64,000 bases of DNA from a virus. Of this stretch, positions 1 through 8,209 are shown one piece after another. Numbering within the stretch: the stretch's first letter is position 1; the number at the start of each line of letters is the position of its first letter. Both the position numbers and the translations under genes were made by a program. Below the pieces are notes generated by a model. That model had not been told where the DNA came from and did no database searches. It worked only from the letters and a program-made list of their open reading frames with translations. The stretch covers positions 1-64,000 of the IMG/VR virus record IMGVR_UViG_3300020170_000003. One strand, given 5' to 3'.

Positions 1-1
1 T

Positions 2-1000
2 TTAGAGGTAGTAGTTAAGGATTTAATTGAAGCAGACAAAGCTACCGATGGATGGAGTAGCAGGTTGCTTGGTCTAGTAAGTGCAATAACCGTGTCAATT
101 GGAGGACTCAAGGCTCTAGGAATGCTTAAAGGTTTGTTTGGTGGTGGCGCAACGATAGGAGCAGGAACTACAGCAGCACTAGGTGTAGCTGGTGCTGGGG
201 TATTAGGCGGGGCATTAGCCAACTGGGGAATAAATATCAAGGCAGATGAATATGACATTAGGGCTAGGGAAAACTTCGATACGGTAGCTAATTCCAATCG
301 CTCCGAGATAGCTATGGGAAGACTGTTTACCCAAGAGACAGGATTGGATAGAGTAACGCATGGTTTGGAATACAGTGCTTGGCTAGCCAACAAAAAGAAA
401 GGAAAAGGCAGCCGTGGGTTCTCACCTGGCTTCTTGGCAAGGCACCCGATATTTAATGTTGGAGAAAATAAATCTAGTGTTAAAGGTTTGATTGATAAGT
501 ATGCTGCTCAATATGGTATTGATCCCGCCTTGCTCGAAGCGCAAGCCTATCAAGAATCGCGCTACAACCCGAAAGCTTTAAGTTCAAAGGGGGCAATCGG
601 AGTCATGCAGTTGATGCCAAAGACTGCTGCTGGATTAGGCGTTGATCCGTTCAATCTGGAATCAAATATTGAAGGTGGCGCAAGAATGATGGCCGGATTA
701 CTCAATAAATATCACGGCGATACTTCTCTTGCACTAGCGGCATATAATGCAGGAGAGTCGAGAGTAGATCGCGCTCATGGAGTGCCTAGGATAGCGGAAA
801 CAGAAGATTACGTTAAGAGCATTCATCGTAGGATGGCAAGTCAGGCAGCAGGCAATACTGTATCGGTCAAACTAGACCAAAAAACGGATATCCACGTTAA
901 CGGTGCAGGGGAATCGGGAAGCACAGCAGATTTAATTGCGAAAGAACAAAATAAGGTCAATGCTTCATTGGCGCGAGACTTTGCAGGAGCAGTGCAATGA
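2..1000 (+). CDS. Tape-measure protein, C-terminal part with lytic transglycosylase (SLT) domain (partial)
   Basis: The reading frame is open to the left edge, so only the C-terminus is present. It begins with a Gly/Ala-rich hydrophobic stretch typical of tape-measure proteins. It ends in a Slt-type transglycosylase domain: the QESRYNPKALS block has the catalytic Glu (codon near 554), followed by GAIGVMQLMPKTA and AAYNAGESRV. Tape-measure proteins set tail length, and this domain class cleaves peptidoglycan during DNA entry. A TTG exists at 65 but the open frame before it argues for truncation by the window edge. Confidence 0.85.
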   Translation, partial: LEVVVKDLIEADKATDGWSSRLLGLVSAITVSIGGLKALGMLKGLFGGGATIGAGTTAALGVAGAGVLGGALANWGINIKADEYDIRARENFDTVANSNRSEIAMGRLFTQETGLDRVTHGLEYSAWLANKKKGKGSRGFSPGFLARHPIFNVGENKSSVKGLIDKYAAQYGIDPALLEAQAYQESRYNPKALSSKGAIGVMQLMPKTAAGLGVDPFNLESNIEGGARMMAGLLNKYHGDTSLALAAYNAGESRVDRAHGVPRIAETEDYVKSIHRRMASQAAGNTVSVKLDQKTDIHVNGAGESGSTADLIAKEQNKVNASLARDFAGAVQ

Positions 1001-1476
1001 TAATGGATGCGTACATATCGCCAGACAGATGCTATAGGTATTGGCTACTTCGTTTATGGGATTTAACTTTGCCAATCAACTGTAGCTGTGGTGTCAATCC
1101 ATCAACGGCAGATGAGAACACTAACGATCCTACTATCCGTAAAGATATCGGATTTTCAGAACGTCAAGGTTTCGGGGGATTGCTAAAGGTTAACCTATCC
1201 GCATTTCGTAGTACAAATCCTAAGCCAGCGCGAATTCATGTCATCGGACAAGAAAATACTTCTACCCATATACGTAAATATTATGAGCATTTCGGAGCGA
1301 AGCAGTTTACGGCGGCATGGGGTAGAAATGGGATTCATTTCTATAGGGAATCCAAAGCTATCATACATGAATTCCCTGAGGCTTTATGTTTCGGTAAAAA
1401 CCCTGACGGAACCCCTCGACATACTTTAATGTTACCTTACTCGACGCAACTAGAGAGAGTGTCGATAAATGTCTAG
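997..1476 (+). CDS. DUF1643 family protein
   Basis: The 159-residue product has DUF1643 hallmarks: CGVNPSTADENTNDPTIRK near the N-terminus, GFGGLLKVNLSAFRSTNPK, AWGRNG, and a C-terminal CFGKNPDGTPRHTLMLPY. The biochemical role of the family is not established. The ATG overlaps the tape-measure stop (ATGA), so it is translationally coupled to a tail gene although it is not a known tail component. It overlaps the next gene by 8 bases. Confidence 0.85.
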   Translation: MIMDAYISPDRCYRYWLLRLWDLTLPINCSCGVNPSTADENTNDPTIRKDIGFSERQGFGGLLKVNLSAFRSTNPKPARIHVIGQENTSTHIRKYYEHFGAKQFTAAWGRNGIHFYRESKAIIHEFPEALCFGKNPDGTPRHTLMLPYSTQLERVSINV

Positions 1477-2002
1477 TCCAATCATAACTCCGGTTTCCAT
1501 GAGACTGCCGCGATCTATTGGAACCATTACCTTCGATGCCGTAGTAGAAGAAAGGCACGAAGATCAATGGGAAATGACGGAGCACCCTGTAGAAGTAGGC
1601 AGCACAATTACAGACCATATCTACAAACTGCCAAGCTCAATCGATATCACAGCATTTACTTCTATGGGAAGCCAGCAGAACACAACACAGGATTCGTCAT
1701 TCCTAAAAACTTTGTACAACAGTTTGCTTGCATTAGGTGGGGCGTTATTGCCAGTACAGACTGGGAAAAGAATCTATAAGAACATGGCAATACGAAGCTT
1801 GCGTGTGGATACGGATAAGAGAACGGAAAATGTCTTGAGTGTATCGGTATCGATGCAAGAAATAATATTTGCCACTACAACGCTTGTGACTGTAATCCCA
1901 ATAGAGAATCAGGTATTGCCCGAGAGAACGGCGGTAACGGTAAACCAAGGCCCAGTGAATACGCAACCTGCCTCTAACTTTAATCCCCCGTCAACCCCAT
2001 AA
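1469..2002 (+). CDS. Dit-like tail/baseplate protein
   Basis: The 177-residue product has the N-terminal pattern of Dit-like phage tail proteins: GTITFDAVVEERHEDQWE followed by TEHPVEVGSTITDH, then a beta-rich body and a Pro/Asn-rich tail. Position directly after the tape measure fits a protein joining the tail tube to the baseplate. Family assignment is by sequence pattern recall. Confidence 0.65.
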   Translation: MSSPIITPVSMRLPRSIGTITFDAVVEERHEDQWEMTEHPVEVGSTITDHIYKLPSSIDITAFTSMGSQQNTTQDSSFLKTLYNSLLALGGALLPVQTGKRIYKNMAIRSLRVDTDKRTENVLSVSVSMQEIIFATTTLVTVIPIENQVLPERTAVTVNQGPVNTQPASNFNPPSTP

Positions 2003-2004
2003 AT

Positions 2005-2021
2005 AGTCTTACGGTGAGACT
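2005..2021. repeat. 17-bp dispersed palindrome, copy 1
   Basis: AGTCTTACGGTGAGACT, 2 nt after the Dit-like TAA and upstream of the TATAAT of the 2047 gene. Confidence 0.9.
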
Positions 2022-2031
2022 GGACTATTGG

Positions 2032-2045
2032 TTTATAATGATAAT
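2032..2045. promoter_or_regulatory. 14-bp operator-like site at -10 of the 2047 gene
   Basis: TTTATAATGATAAT matches GTTA-N3-TGATAAC at 12 of 14 positions apart from both ends; overlaps TATAAT 2034-2039. Confidence 0.5.
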
Positions 2046-2046
2046 C

Positions 2047-2304
2047 ATGAGAAAAGAGTTAAATCCAAACCATGCAGTGACGCAAGAGATGCGAGATAAT
2101 TGGCATAAGATAGCCGCCATCATCATGTACAAGATGAAACTAAAAAGGGTAGTTATAACACTTGAAGATATCGCCACCTTAGGTGATTTTTTACAGGATG
2201 GAGCAATCTGCGCTCATCCCTCAGAAGATACCTTAGAAATATTTTTGGTAGATGGTATTGAGGCACAGCGGCTTGTTCGCGAAGAAGGAGGGTTGCCCGT
2301 ATGA
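2047..2304 (+). CDS. Hypothetical phage protein (85 aa)
   Basis: Start at ATG 2047 is chosen because a TATAAT at 2034-2039 ends 7 nt before it, implying a leaderless message; the earlier GTG at 2014 lies within a dispersed palindrome. The product (MRKELNPNHAVTQEMRDNWHK) is a small soluble protein, probably helical. No family recognised. It overlaps the next gene by 4 bases. Confidence 0.6.
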   Translation: MRKELNPNHAVTQEMRDNWHKIAAIIMYKMKLKRVVITLEDIATLGDFLQDGAICAHPSEDTLEIFLVDGIEAQRLVREEGGLPV

Positions 2305-2696
2305 ACCGAGATGAAGCCAAACAGAACCGCGAAGGTATCGACATACTCAAAGAAAAGAGCGAACAACACGGTGCGAAGGTATGCACTCTCAGTGGCAAAC
2401 CGCCTGATCCTGCTTATGCCGAACTACATAACGCTCCGCAGCCCGTACAGAGCAACGGCCAACACGAGGACTATTATGTGCTCTGCCCAGAAGAACGGGC
2501 TAAGGGATTCGTTCGCCCTATACGGCAAGAGTACATCCATGACAAATGTCACTCCAAAACTCACATGGGACTCGCCCTGTCTGAAACCTATGCGCGTGAC
2601 CCACATTTTTACGGAGCAACGTTTTGCTGCGCTTGTGGTGGGCACTTTCCAGTTGCGGAGTTTAAATGGTTAGATGGAGAAGTGCTAGGAACATAA
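2301..2696 (+). CDS. Conserved phage protein with paired cysteines
   Basis: 131 residues with a C-terminal block SETYARDPHFYGATFCCACGGHFPVAEFKW, broken here as SETYARDPHFYGATF and CCACGGHFPV. This motif recurs in many phage proteins of unknown function. Cysteines near KCH and CCACG could bind a metal. Overlaps the preceding stop by 4 bases. Confidence 0.65.
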   Translation: MNRDEAKQNREGIDILKEKSEQHGAKVCTLSGKPPDPAYAELHNAPQPVQSNGQHEDYYVLCPEERAKGFVRPIRQEYIHDKCHSKTHMGLALSETYARDPHFYGATFCCACGGHFPVAEFKWLDGEVLGT

Positions 2697-2699
2697 TCC

Positions 2700-3389
2700 A
2701 TGTCCACTACCCCGATAGTCGTAGAAATTCCGCTCCAGCCGACTCCGCAACAGTTAGGAGTTACGCTGAATTCTGTGGACTACAAGCTTAAAGTAGTGTG
2801 GAACGAGCAAAATCTATCATGGGTAATGGATATAGCTAATGTAAATGGAAACGCAATAGCTTCAGGATTGCCGCTGGTAACCGCCGATGACTTACTTGAG
2901 CAACTAGGATACCTTGGAATCGGCGGTCAAATGATTGTACAGACAGATTTCGATACTACTCAGGTTCCGACATTTGCCAATCTTGGGAGTACAGGGCATC
3001 TTTATTTCGTATCAAGCTCAAGCATCGCCGCTCCTACCATTGCCGCGTTAACTCAAGTCTCCGCGCCTTCAACGCAGGGAAAGCCATTCCTGTTCAATAT
3101 AATTCCATTTTCGACTACTCCAGCCTTTGTAGGTGCGCCGAATACGAACATGGTTTTCCAGATTACCTTGGCTGGAAACGTAACAACTCCTACATTGACA
3201 GGATTGACGGCTGGCGCACATGTAACATTCATAATTATTCAAGATGCTACGGGGAATAGATTGTTTCCTTGGCCAGCGAATGTGCGCGATGCCCAGACTG
3301 TAGGAACTACTGCTAACGAAAGAGACGTGCAAGAGTTTATCTGGGATGGAACGAATGCATGGCCAACCACGACTATGACGAACAACTAA
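2700..3389 (+). CDS. Baseplate plug-like protein with C-terminal fibre-like domain
   Basis: Residues 1-95 (VEIPLQPTPQQLGVTLNSV, WNEQNLSWVMDIAN, GLPLVTADDLLEQLGYLGIGG) match the pattern of small baseplate plug proteins of the Pam3 gp18 type. Residues 110-229 form a second domain with ITLAGNVTTPTLTGLTAG and QDATGNRLFPWPANV, which is repeated in the 12875-13450 protein. The fusion of plug to appendage domain suggests baseplate-tip attachment of a small fibre (inference). Confidence 0.6.
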   Translation: MSTTPIVVEIPLQPTPQQLGVTLNSVDYKLKVVWNEQNLSWVMDIANVNGNAIASGLPLVTADDLLEQLGYLGIGGQMIVQTDFDTTQVPTFANLGSTGHLYFVSSSSIAAPTIAALTQVSAPSTQGKPFLFNIIPFSTTPAFVGAPNTNMVFQITLAGNVTTPTLTGLTAGAHVTFIIIQDATGNRLFPWPANVRDAQTVGTTANERDVQEFIWDGTNAWPTTTMTNN

Positions 3390-3390
3390 T

Positions 3391-4560
3391 ATGAAAATAC
3401 TGTGCCTGATTGTATGTTTCGTCGCGCTTCAGCTATCAGCCCAGACGAATATCAGCGTCAATAACATCAAGGCTACTGGTAATGTCGCAGCAAATGGAAC
3501 AGTAACAGGATCGAACATTCCAGCAACTATTTCAGGGACAGGGGCATGTGTAAGTCAGTTTGTAAGAATCCTTAATTCAGGATTACCTCCAACCTGCGCA
3601 ACCGTGGGGTCAGGCGATCTAGCGTCTTCACTTGCCCTAATAACGCCTTCCATTGATGTTGCATCGGGCATAAGCCTGAATCTTTCGGGAAGCGAAATTA
3701 TAGGTACAACGCTGGGAGTATCAGGAACATCTTCATTCGCTGCTATATCAGCAACGCAGGTAACGAATACTGGTGATGAACTTTTGTCTTCTGGTAAGGT
3801 CGTAAAATGGAACGCCGATACTGGATTATCCAGAGACTCGGCAGGCGTAGTTGATGTGGGGAACGGAGCACAGGGAAATGCTAGCGGAACTCTTAACGCT
3901 GCAAATGTTACTGGGTTGACTGGACAGATTAGCCCAAATGTGGCCGGTGGTATTGATGTTGGAACCACAGCATTACCATTTTCTGGTATACGTATAGGTG
4001 CGGCTGCAACAAATAATGTTCGCGTCACGGCTACAGCTACGGCTGGCCGCACGGCGACGCTACCAGATAATACAGGTACTATTGCAGAACTTAACCTTGC
4101 GCAAACATGGAGTGCAGCGCAGGGGTTTAACGGGGGCATGACCACCAGCGCGGGTAGCTTGATGACGAATTACAACGGTAATTCTACGGCAGGGGCAGGA
4201 ATACTTTCTATCGTGGGGTATGACCGTCAAGTTTCGAAGACGACGGCGCAGGGCGCGACAACTCTTTTAACTACAGGCGCTGGCACCACACTTTATATGG
4301 TAATGTCGGGCACAGCATGCACAACCACTTCATCTGGTGCGACCGTTCAAATCAATCTTATTTACACGGATACAAGTAACACGGTGCAAACTGTTAGTGG
4401 AGCTTCATCCATATGCACTACGTTGGGAGCCAACAGCGCGGCATCGCTACAGTTCTCATTCATGGCGAAGAATGGAACGGCTATAAATTACAGCACGACC
4501 ATCGGTAGTACGCCGACATATGATATGAGGATTGCTATTATTCAAGTAGGAATAAACTAA
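3391..4560 (+). CDS. Tail-fibre-like protein with N-terminal signal peptide
   Basis: 389 residues starting with a convincing signal peptide (MKILCLIVCFVALQLSAQT, likely cleaved after SAQ or nearby). The rest is low-complexity Gly/Thr/Ser/Asn sequence resembling tail-fibre repeats (GLTGQISPNVAGGIDVGTTA, TLPDNTGTIAELN). Cys residues occur in ACVSQF, PPTCATV and TACTTTS. Cytoplasmically assembled virion fibres do not normally carry signal peptides, so the location of this protein is unclear. Begins 2 nt after the previous stop. Confidence 0.6.
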   Translation: MKILCLIVCFVALQLSAQTNISVNNIKATGNVAANGTVTGSNIPATISGTGACVSQFVRILNSGLPPTCATVGSGDLASSLALITPSIDVASGISLNLSGSEIIGTTLGVSGTSSFAAISATQVTNTGDELLSSGKVVKWNADTGLSRDSAGVVDVGNGAQGNASGTLNAANVTGLTGQISPNVAGGIDVGTTALPFSGIRIGAAATNNVRVTATATAGRTATLPDNTGTIAELNLAQTWSAAQGFNGGMTTSAGSLMTNYNGNSTAGAGILSIVGYDRQVSKTTAQGATTLLTTGAGTTLYMVMSGTACTTTSSGATVQINLIYTDTSNTVQTVSGASSICTTLGANSAASLQFSFMAKNGTAINYSTTIGSTPTYDMRIAIIQVGIN

Positions 4561-4691
4561 TCGCCGCCCCACTTCTGCATCGTGTCAATATGTTCCCCCT
4601 CATCTTTAAGGCGCGAGAAGCGGGCTTTGACGATGACCAGAGAAACTGCTGGCCAGAGCAAAAGTGAAGCGACGACGATAAATATATTCAT
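4557..4691 (-). CDS. Small membrane protein (44 aa)
   Basis: Read on the minus strand from ATG at 4691. The product starts MNIFIVVASLLLWPAVSLVIV, a single transmembrane segment, followed by a charged 23-residue tail ending MQKWGGD. It lies downstream of the lipoprotein gene on the same strand and probably shares its message. It meets the + strand fibre gene tail to tail. Confidence 0.5.
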   Translation of the reverse strand: MNIFIVVASLLLWPAVSLVIVKARFSRLKDEGEHIDTMQKWGGD

Positions 4692-4706
4692 TTGCGAAAT
4701 TCTATA

Positions 4707-5363
4707 TCACTGATGGAAGTTGAATGTCACAGTAGCTTGCCCAGATACCCCGAAAGCCGAGCCGTCACTCAGGCGATACCTAGAAATCCAAACGGTTATA
4801 CCTGTACCAGGAGCGATGGTTCTTGGAACGGTCAAATCGCAAGTTTCATTCCAGCAACGTTTAATTCCGTTTGGGTTAGGTGCGTCAAGATTGGTGTAAT
4901 TGAAGCCGCCGCCGCTGAGCGGAATGCCATATGCCAAGCCATGAGGCGTACAGGGTTGCATCTGAACATGGGCCTGAGTATCAGTGGAGGTAGTTGTCAG
5001 CGAGAGGCCGGAAGTAACCCGAGTGCTGTCATCCCAGAAGATAGTTCCACTTTGACATTGATCCTCTTCGGCGTTAGAAAGGCCGTAGCCCCAGCCGATA
5101 TAGCCCTGAGTGGCAGGGTCGTAATTAACCGCAGGGCCAACAGAAGCGGCCACAGCATCAAGATAAATCGGCGTTGTGCCTTTGTTGAAGATGCCAGCGA
5201 CAATGCCATATGGCGGGTTGATGACGCTCACCGTAGAAGTAAAAATACCCGGTGTGGAAGCGTGAACAACGGAAGGCGGATTTGCGTAAGTCAAAGTCAT
5301 TGACGATCCGCAACCGAGCAGGACGGCGAGATAAAGTAGAGAGAGTACAATATTCTTAACCAT
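4707..5363 (-). CDS. Predicted lipoprotein, independently transcribed (moron-like)
   Basis: 218 residues on the minus strand inside a + strand tail operon. The N-terminus MVKNIVLSLLYLAVLLGCGSS has a type II signal peptide with lipobox LLGC. The mature part is beta-rich with several Cys. It has its own promoter at 5391-5418 with consensus hexamers and an operator in the spacer. Opposite orientation, own promoter and envelope targeting fit a lysogenic-conversion or superinfection-exclusion gene (inference). Confidence 0.7.
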   Translation of the reverse strand: MVKNIVLSLLYLAVLLGCGSSMTLTYANPPSVVHASTPGIFTSTVSVINPPYGIVAGIFNKGTTPIYLDAVAASVGPAVNYDPATQGYIGWGYGLSNAEEDQCQSGTIFWDDSTRVTSGLSLTTTSTDTQAHVQMQPCTPHGLAYGIPLSGGGFNYTNLDAPNPNGIKRCWNETCDLTVPRTIAPGTGITVWISRYRLSDGSAFGVSGQATVTFNFHQ

Positions 5364-5390
5364 GATTTTAGCGCTCCATACGCTCCTGCA

Positions 5391-5418
5391 ATTATAATTA
5401 TTATGATAACCTTGTCAA
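5391..5418 (-). promoter_or_regulatory. Sigma70-type promoter with operator, for the lipoprotein unit
   Basis: On the minus strand: TTGACA (5418-5413), 16-nt spacer, TATAAT (5396-5391). The spacer contains GTTATCATAATAAT (5410-5397), a copy of the 14-bp operator family. The predicted start is about 20 nt before the lipoprotein ATG. Confidence 0.75.
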
Positions 5419-5506
5419 GAGGAAAAACATGGATAAAACCCGTTGTTTTGGCTATCATTTAGCAATGACGACAAATACCCTATCCAAGTCCCAAAAGTCG
5501 CCTATA

Positions 5507-5535
5507 GGGCAATTGTGGCCCATTGCGGGGCATTG
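5507..5535 (-). repeat. 10-bp-phased AATGCCC array, copy 1
   Basis: Read on the minus strand, three units AATGCCCCGC / AATGGGCCAC / AATTGCCC repeat at exactly 10-bp steps. The array lies 88 bp upstream of the -35 box of the minus-strand promoter. Nineteen bases (5507-5525) are the exact reverse complement of part of the array at 24256-24283. Confidence 0.65.
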
Positions 5536-6548
5536 TGGGGAGTAGTTCAAATGCCCTATTCGGGCGATCAGCCACGCTCATTGTTTCAAATGAGCAGCCC
5601 ATAATTGATCAAAGCACTGGAGTAACAACGCAGCCATCGGGACATGGCTTAGACCTGTCGGGATTGCGATTCACTTTCGATATAAAAAATGGCGATACTG
5701 AAAGTCCAAACACTTCAATAATCCGTGTCTACAATCTCAGTAAAGACAAAAGAAAACAAATCATCAGAGAATACGATACGGTTTCACTTCAGGCTGGATA
5801 TCAGAATAATATTGGAATAATATTTCGTGGAACGATTAAACAGTTTGTATCCGGGAGAGAAAGAAATATTGATAGCTTTCTAGAAATCAGGGCAGCGGAT
5901 GGCGATCCAAACTACAACTTCGGATTATTTGGATCAAACGGGCAAGGCGTAACGCTGAATGCGCCATATACAAGAGCGCAAGTTTTAAATCATATTTCTA
6001 CCGCTATGGGAATTCCGCTGGATAGCAATGCAAATGATGTGACGACGGGGAGTGGCGGTGTTAATTTAGCGCAAGTCAGAGGTAAGACATTATTCGGTTT
6101 GGCCAGAACACAAGCGGTTAATCTCGCCACTACTTCCAGCGCAAGATTCTCAATTCAAAACGGAGTAGTTACCTATGTCCCATTGACCGGATATTTACCG
6201 GGAGAGGCTGTGCAGATTAATAGCTTGACGGGAATGGTGGGAATACCGGAAACAACGGACAACGGAATCCAGGTAACATGCTTCCTGAATCCGCTTATTA
6301 AAATAGGCAGTCAAATCCAGATCAATGAAGGCGACATAACGCAAACGATCATCCGCGAAAGAGTTGGATTCCCGAATATTGCAGGCATAGCGCCATATGT
6401 AGCGGATGCAACGGAAAAAGGATTTTATAGAGTATTGGTAGCTGAGCATTCAGGCGATACGCGAGGGCAGGACTGGTATACCACAATCACCGCGTTGAGT
6501 CTTGATCCATCGGCTAATGTTAAAAATTCAGTGAAGGCATTCGGATAA
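5535..6548 (+). CDS. Baseplate hub-like protein
   Basis: About 338 residues with the pattern of phage hub proteins: LFGRSATLIVSNEQ at the N-terminus, LRFTFDIKNGDTESPNTSIIRVYNLS, a TLFGLARTQA block and a C-terminal DWYTTITALSLDP. Hub proteins form the trimeric centre of the baseplate under the tube. No good ATG is available; GTG 5535 is preceded by GGGG, TTG 5523 is an alternative. The start overlaps the AATGCCC array. Confidence 0.65.
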   Translation: MGSSSNALFGRSATLIVSNEQPIIDQSTGVTTQPSGHGLDLSGLRFTFDIKNGDTESPNTSIIRVYNLSKDKRKQIIREYDTVSLQAGYQNNIGIIFRGTIKQFVSGRERNIDSFLEIRAADGDPNYNFGLFGSNGQGVTLNAPYTRAQVLNHISTAMGIPLDSNANDVTTGSGGVNLAQVRGKTLFGLARTQAVNLATTSSARFSIQNGVVTYVPLTGYLPGEAVQINSLTGMVGIPETTDNGIQVTCFLNPLIKIGSQIQINEGDITQTIIRERVGFPNIAGIAPYVADATEKGFYRVLVAEHSGDTRGQDWYTTITALSLDPSANVKNSVKAFG

Positions 6549-6549
6549 A

Positions 6550-6566
6550 AGTCTTGCAGTAAGACT
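6550..6566. repeat. 17-bp dispersed palindrome, copy 2
   Basis: AGTCTTGCAGTAAGACT, 1 nt after the hub TAA; contains the TTGCAG -35 of the radical SAM promoter. Confidence 0.9.
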
Positions 6567-6574
6567 GTCTCTTA

Positions 6575-6588
6575 GTTAAAATGATAAC
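6575..6588. promoter_or_regulatory. 14-bp operator in radical SAM promoter
   Basis: GTTAAAATGATAAC has full GTTA/TAAC arms. It overlaps a -10 TAAAAT (6577-6582); the -35 would be TTGCAG at 6554-6559, inside dispersed palindrome copy 2, with a 17-nt spacer. Confidence 0.65.
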
Positions 6589-6594
6589 TAAACC

Positions 6595-7500
6595 ATGAAT
6601 ACAGAAATTATCAGGGTATTTCCAGATAGGAATAAATGGACTCCAGACGATGAATGGGCGTTTGTAGGAGATTTACCGCTCGACTCAATGCGCCCCGGAA
6701 CACCAGATACCCCAGTAATGATAAGCGTTACTTTTACATGGTGGAGACGTAGAGCAGAACAAATTGCTGAATCATGGCGAACTCATTATAGAAACGTAAA
6801 AGTAGGTGGCCCTGCTTACGATGATCCAGGAGCGGAATTTATACCCGGAATGTTCATTAAAAAGGGTTGCACTATTACCACTAGGGGATGTCCTAAAAAA
6901 TGTGGATGGTGTAGCGTACCAAAACGTGAGGGCGCATTGAGGATACTTCCAATTCGTCCCGGATGGATAGTGCAAGACAATAATCTTTTAGCAAGCTCTC
7001 TGCCGTCGCTCTTATACTCAGAAATAGACGCAAGAGAACATTTTGATTCCGTATTTAAGATGTTACGGGAACAAGAAAGATCATGCTCATTCAATGGTGG
7101 CCTAGATAAACACTTTCTCAAAGAATGGCATGTCCAATATTTTGATTCAATTCCTGTAGCTGAATTATGGTGGGCTGCTGATGTGCCAGATGATTTTAGA
7201 TGGCTTGAAAGAGTCAGGGAATTATTCTCCCATTTTCCTAATCATAAAATGCGCTGCTACACGATGATAGGCTACGAAGGTGAAACGTTGGCCGAAGCTG
7301 AAAAGCGCATAGAGCGCGTATTTGAAATGGGCTTTATGCCTTTTAGTCAGCTTTATCAGCCACCATACGCGGATGTTCCAATGAAAGTTTATGGGGCAGA
7401 CTGGAAAGCGATAAACCGCAAATGGAGTAGACCTGCTATCTATAAAGCGAAAAAGGCAGAAACTACAGAGAATAATCTGTTCTCAAATGCAGCAATCTGA
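6595..7500 (+). CDS. Radical SAM-like protein
   Basis: 301 residues with TRGCPKKCGWCSVPKREG (Cys-x3-Cys-x2-Cys at residues ~99-106), the [4Fe-4S]/S-adenosylmethionine signature. Other blocks are VKVGGPAYDDPGAEFIPG, IVQDNNLLA, FNGGLD and the C-terminal GYEGETLAEAEKRIE. Similar proteins of unknown substrate occur in phages. It is inserted between hub and spike genes, has a promoter with an operator 12 nt before its ATG, and overlaps the spike gene by 14 bases. Confidence 0.75.
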   Translation: MNTEIIRVFPDRNKWTPDDEWAFVGDLPLDSMRPGTPDTPVMISVTFTWWRRRAEQIAESWRTHYRNVKVGGPAYDDPGAEFIPGMFIKKGCTITTRGCPKKCGWCSVPKREGALRILPIRPGWIVQDNNLLASSLPSLLYSEIDAREHFDSVFKMLREQERSCSFNGGLDKHFLKEWHVQYFDSIPVAELWWAADVPDDFRWLERVRELFSHFPNHKMRCYTMIGYEGETLAEAEKRIERVFEMGFMPFSQLYQPPYADVPMKVYGADWKAINRKWSRPAIYKAKKAETTENNLFSNAAI

Positions 7501-8158
7501 GCGCGTAAACGATTTCGAGGAATCCCTAAGGCTAGCCCTCAAAGGCCAAAGCCTAATTACATGGGTATCTCTGCCTGTAATTATTCAGTCGTTTGATCCT
7601 GTAAAATGCACATGCACAGCGCAACCTGCTATTCAAGCTTTAGTGAGACAGAAAGACGGAACGCAGCAGTACGTAAACATGCCGCTACTAGTTGATGTTC
7701 CGGTATGCTTCCCGAACGCGGGGGATTTTGTCCTCACGTTTCCAGTAGCACAAGGCGACGAAGCTCTGATAGTTTTTGGCGACAGATGTATTGACAATTG
7801 GTGGAACTCAAGCGGAATCCAGCCCCAAGTTACAACACAAGGCGTAGGAGAATTACGCTTCCACGATCTTAGCGACGGATTCGCAATCATCGGGCCTTTC
7901 AGTAAGCCGAATGCGCCAAGCGGAATTAGCACAAGCACAGTTCAATTGAGAACTAAAGACGGCGCAACGTATCTGGAAATTGATTCATCGGGAAACTGCA
8001 ATATCGTGGCGAACGTAAACATCTCAGGGAACCTCACGGTAAGCGGTATGACCACGGGAACGGGCGATGGCCAATTTGCAGGAATCCACGTAGCCCACCA
8101 TCGACATACTGGAGTGCAATCTGGCGGCGGTACGACAGGGGAACCAGTGGACGGATAA
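7487..8158 (+). CDS. Central spike / Gp138-like baseplate protein
   Basis: 223 residues. An OB-like N-terminal region (SLPVIIQSFDPVKCTCTAQPAI, VPVCFPNAGDFVLTFPV, GDEALIVFGDRCIDNWW) matches Gp138 N-terminal spike proteins. A beta-helix-like middle (NISGNLTVSGMTTGTG) follows. It ends with HVAHHRHTGVQSGGGTTGEPV, the His-rich apex where family members bind iron. Role: membrane-piercing tip. Confidence 0.8.
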   Translation: MQQSERVNDFEESLRLALKGQSLITWVSLPVIIQSFDPVKCTCTAQPAIQALVRQKDGTQQYVNMPLLVDVPVCFPNAGDFVLTFPVAQGDEALIVFGDRCIDNWWNSSGIQPQVTTQGVGELRFHDLSDGFAIIGPFSKPNAPSGISTSTVQLRTKDGATYLEIDSSGNCNIVANVNISGNLTVSGMTTGTGDGQFAGIHVAHHRHTGVQSGGGTTGEPVDG

Positions 8159-8160
8159 AA

Positions 8161-8177
8161 AGTCTTGCAGTAAGACT
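8161..8177. repeat. 17-bp dispersed palindrome, copy 3
   Basis: AGTCTTGCAGTAAGACT, identical to copy 2, 2 nt after the spike TAA. Confidence 0.9.
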
Positions 8178-8209
8178 CTTTGGTGACATACAATTCAAAT
8201 CAATTCGCC

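Noticed and set aside
2014-2046. GTG start giving a 96-aa protein
   Set aside because: The extension is the palindrome and -10 region; ATG 2047 is more likely.
3555-4145. 196-aa minus-strand frame within the 3391 fibre gene
   Set aside because: Low-complexity Pro/Val/Ala mirror of a repetitive gene; no start signal.
4692-5303. 203-aa + strand open frame opposite the lipoprotein gene
   Set aside because: The minus frame has a lipobox, its own promoter and coherent protein; the + frame is Arg/Ser-rich with no domain and no SD.
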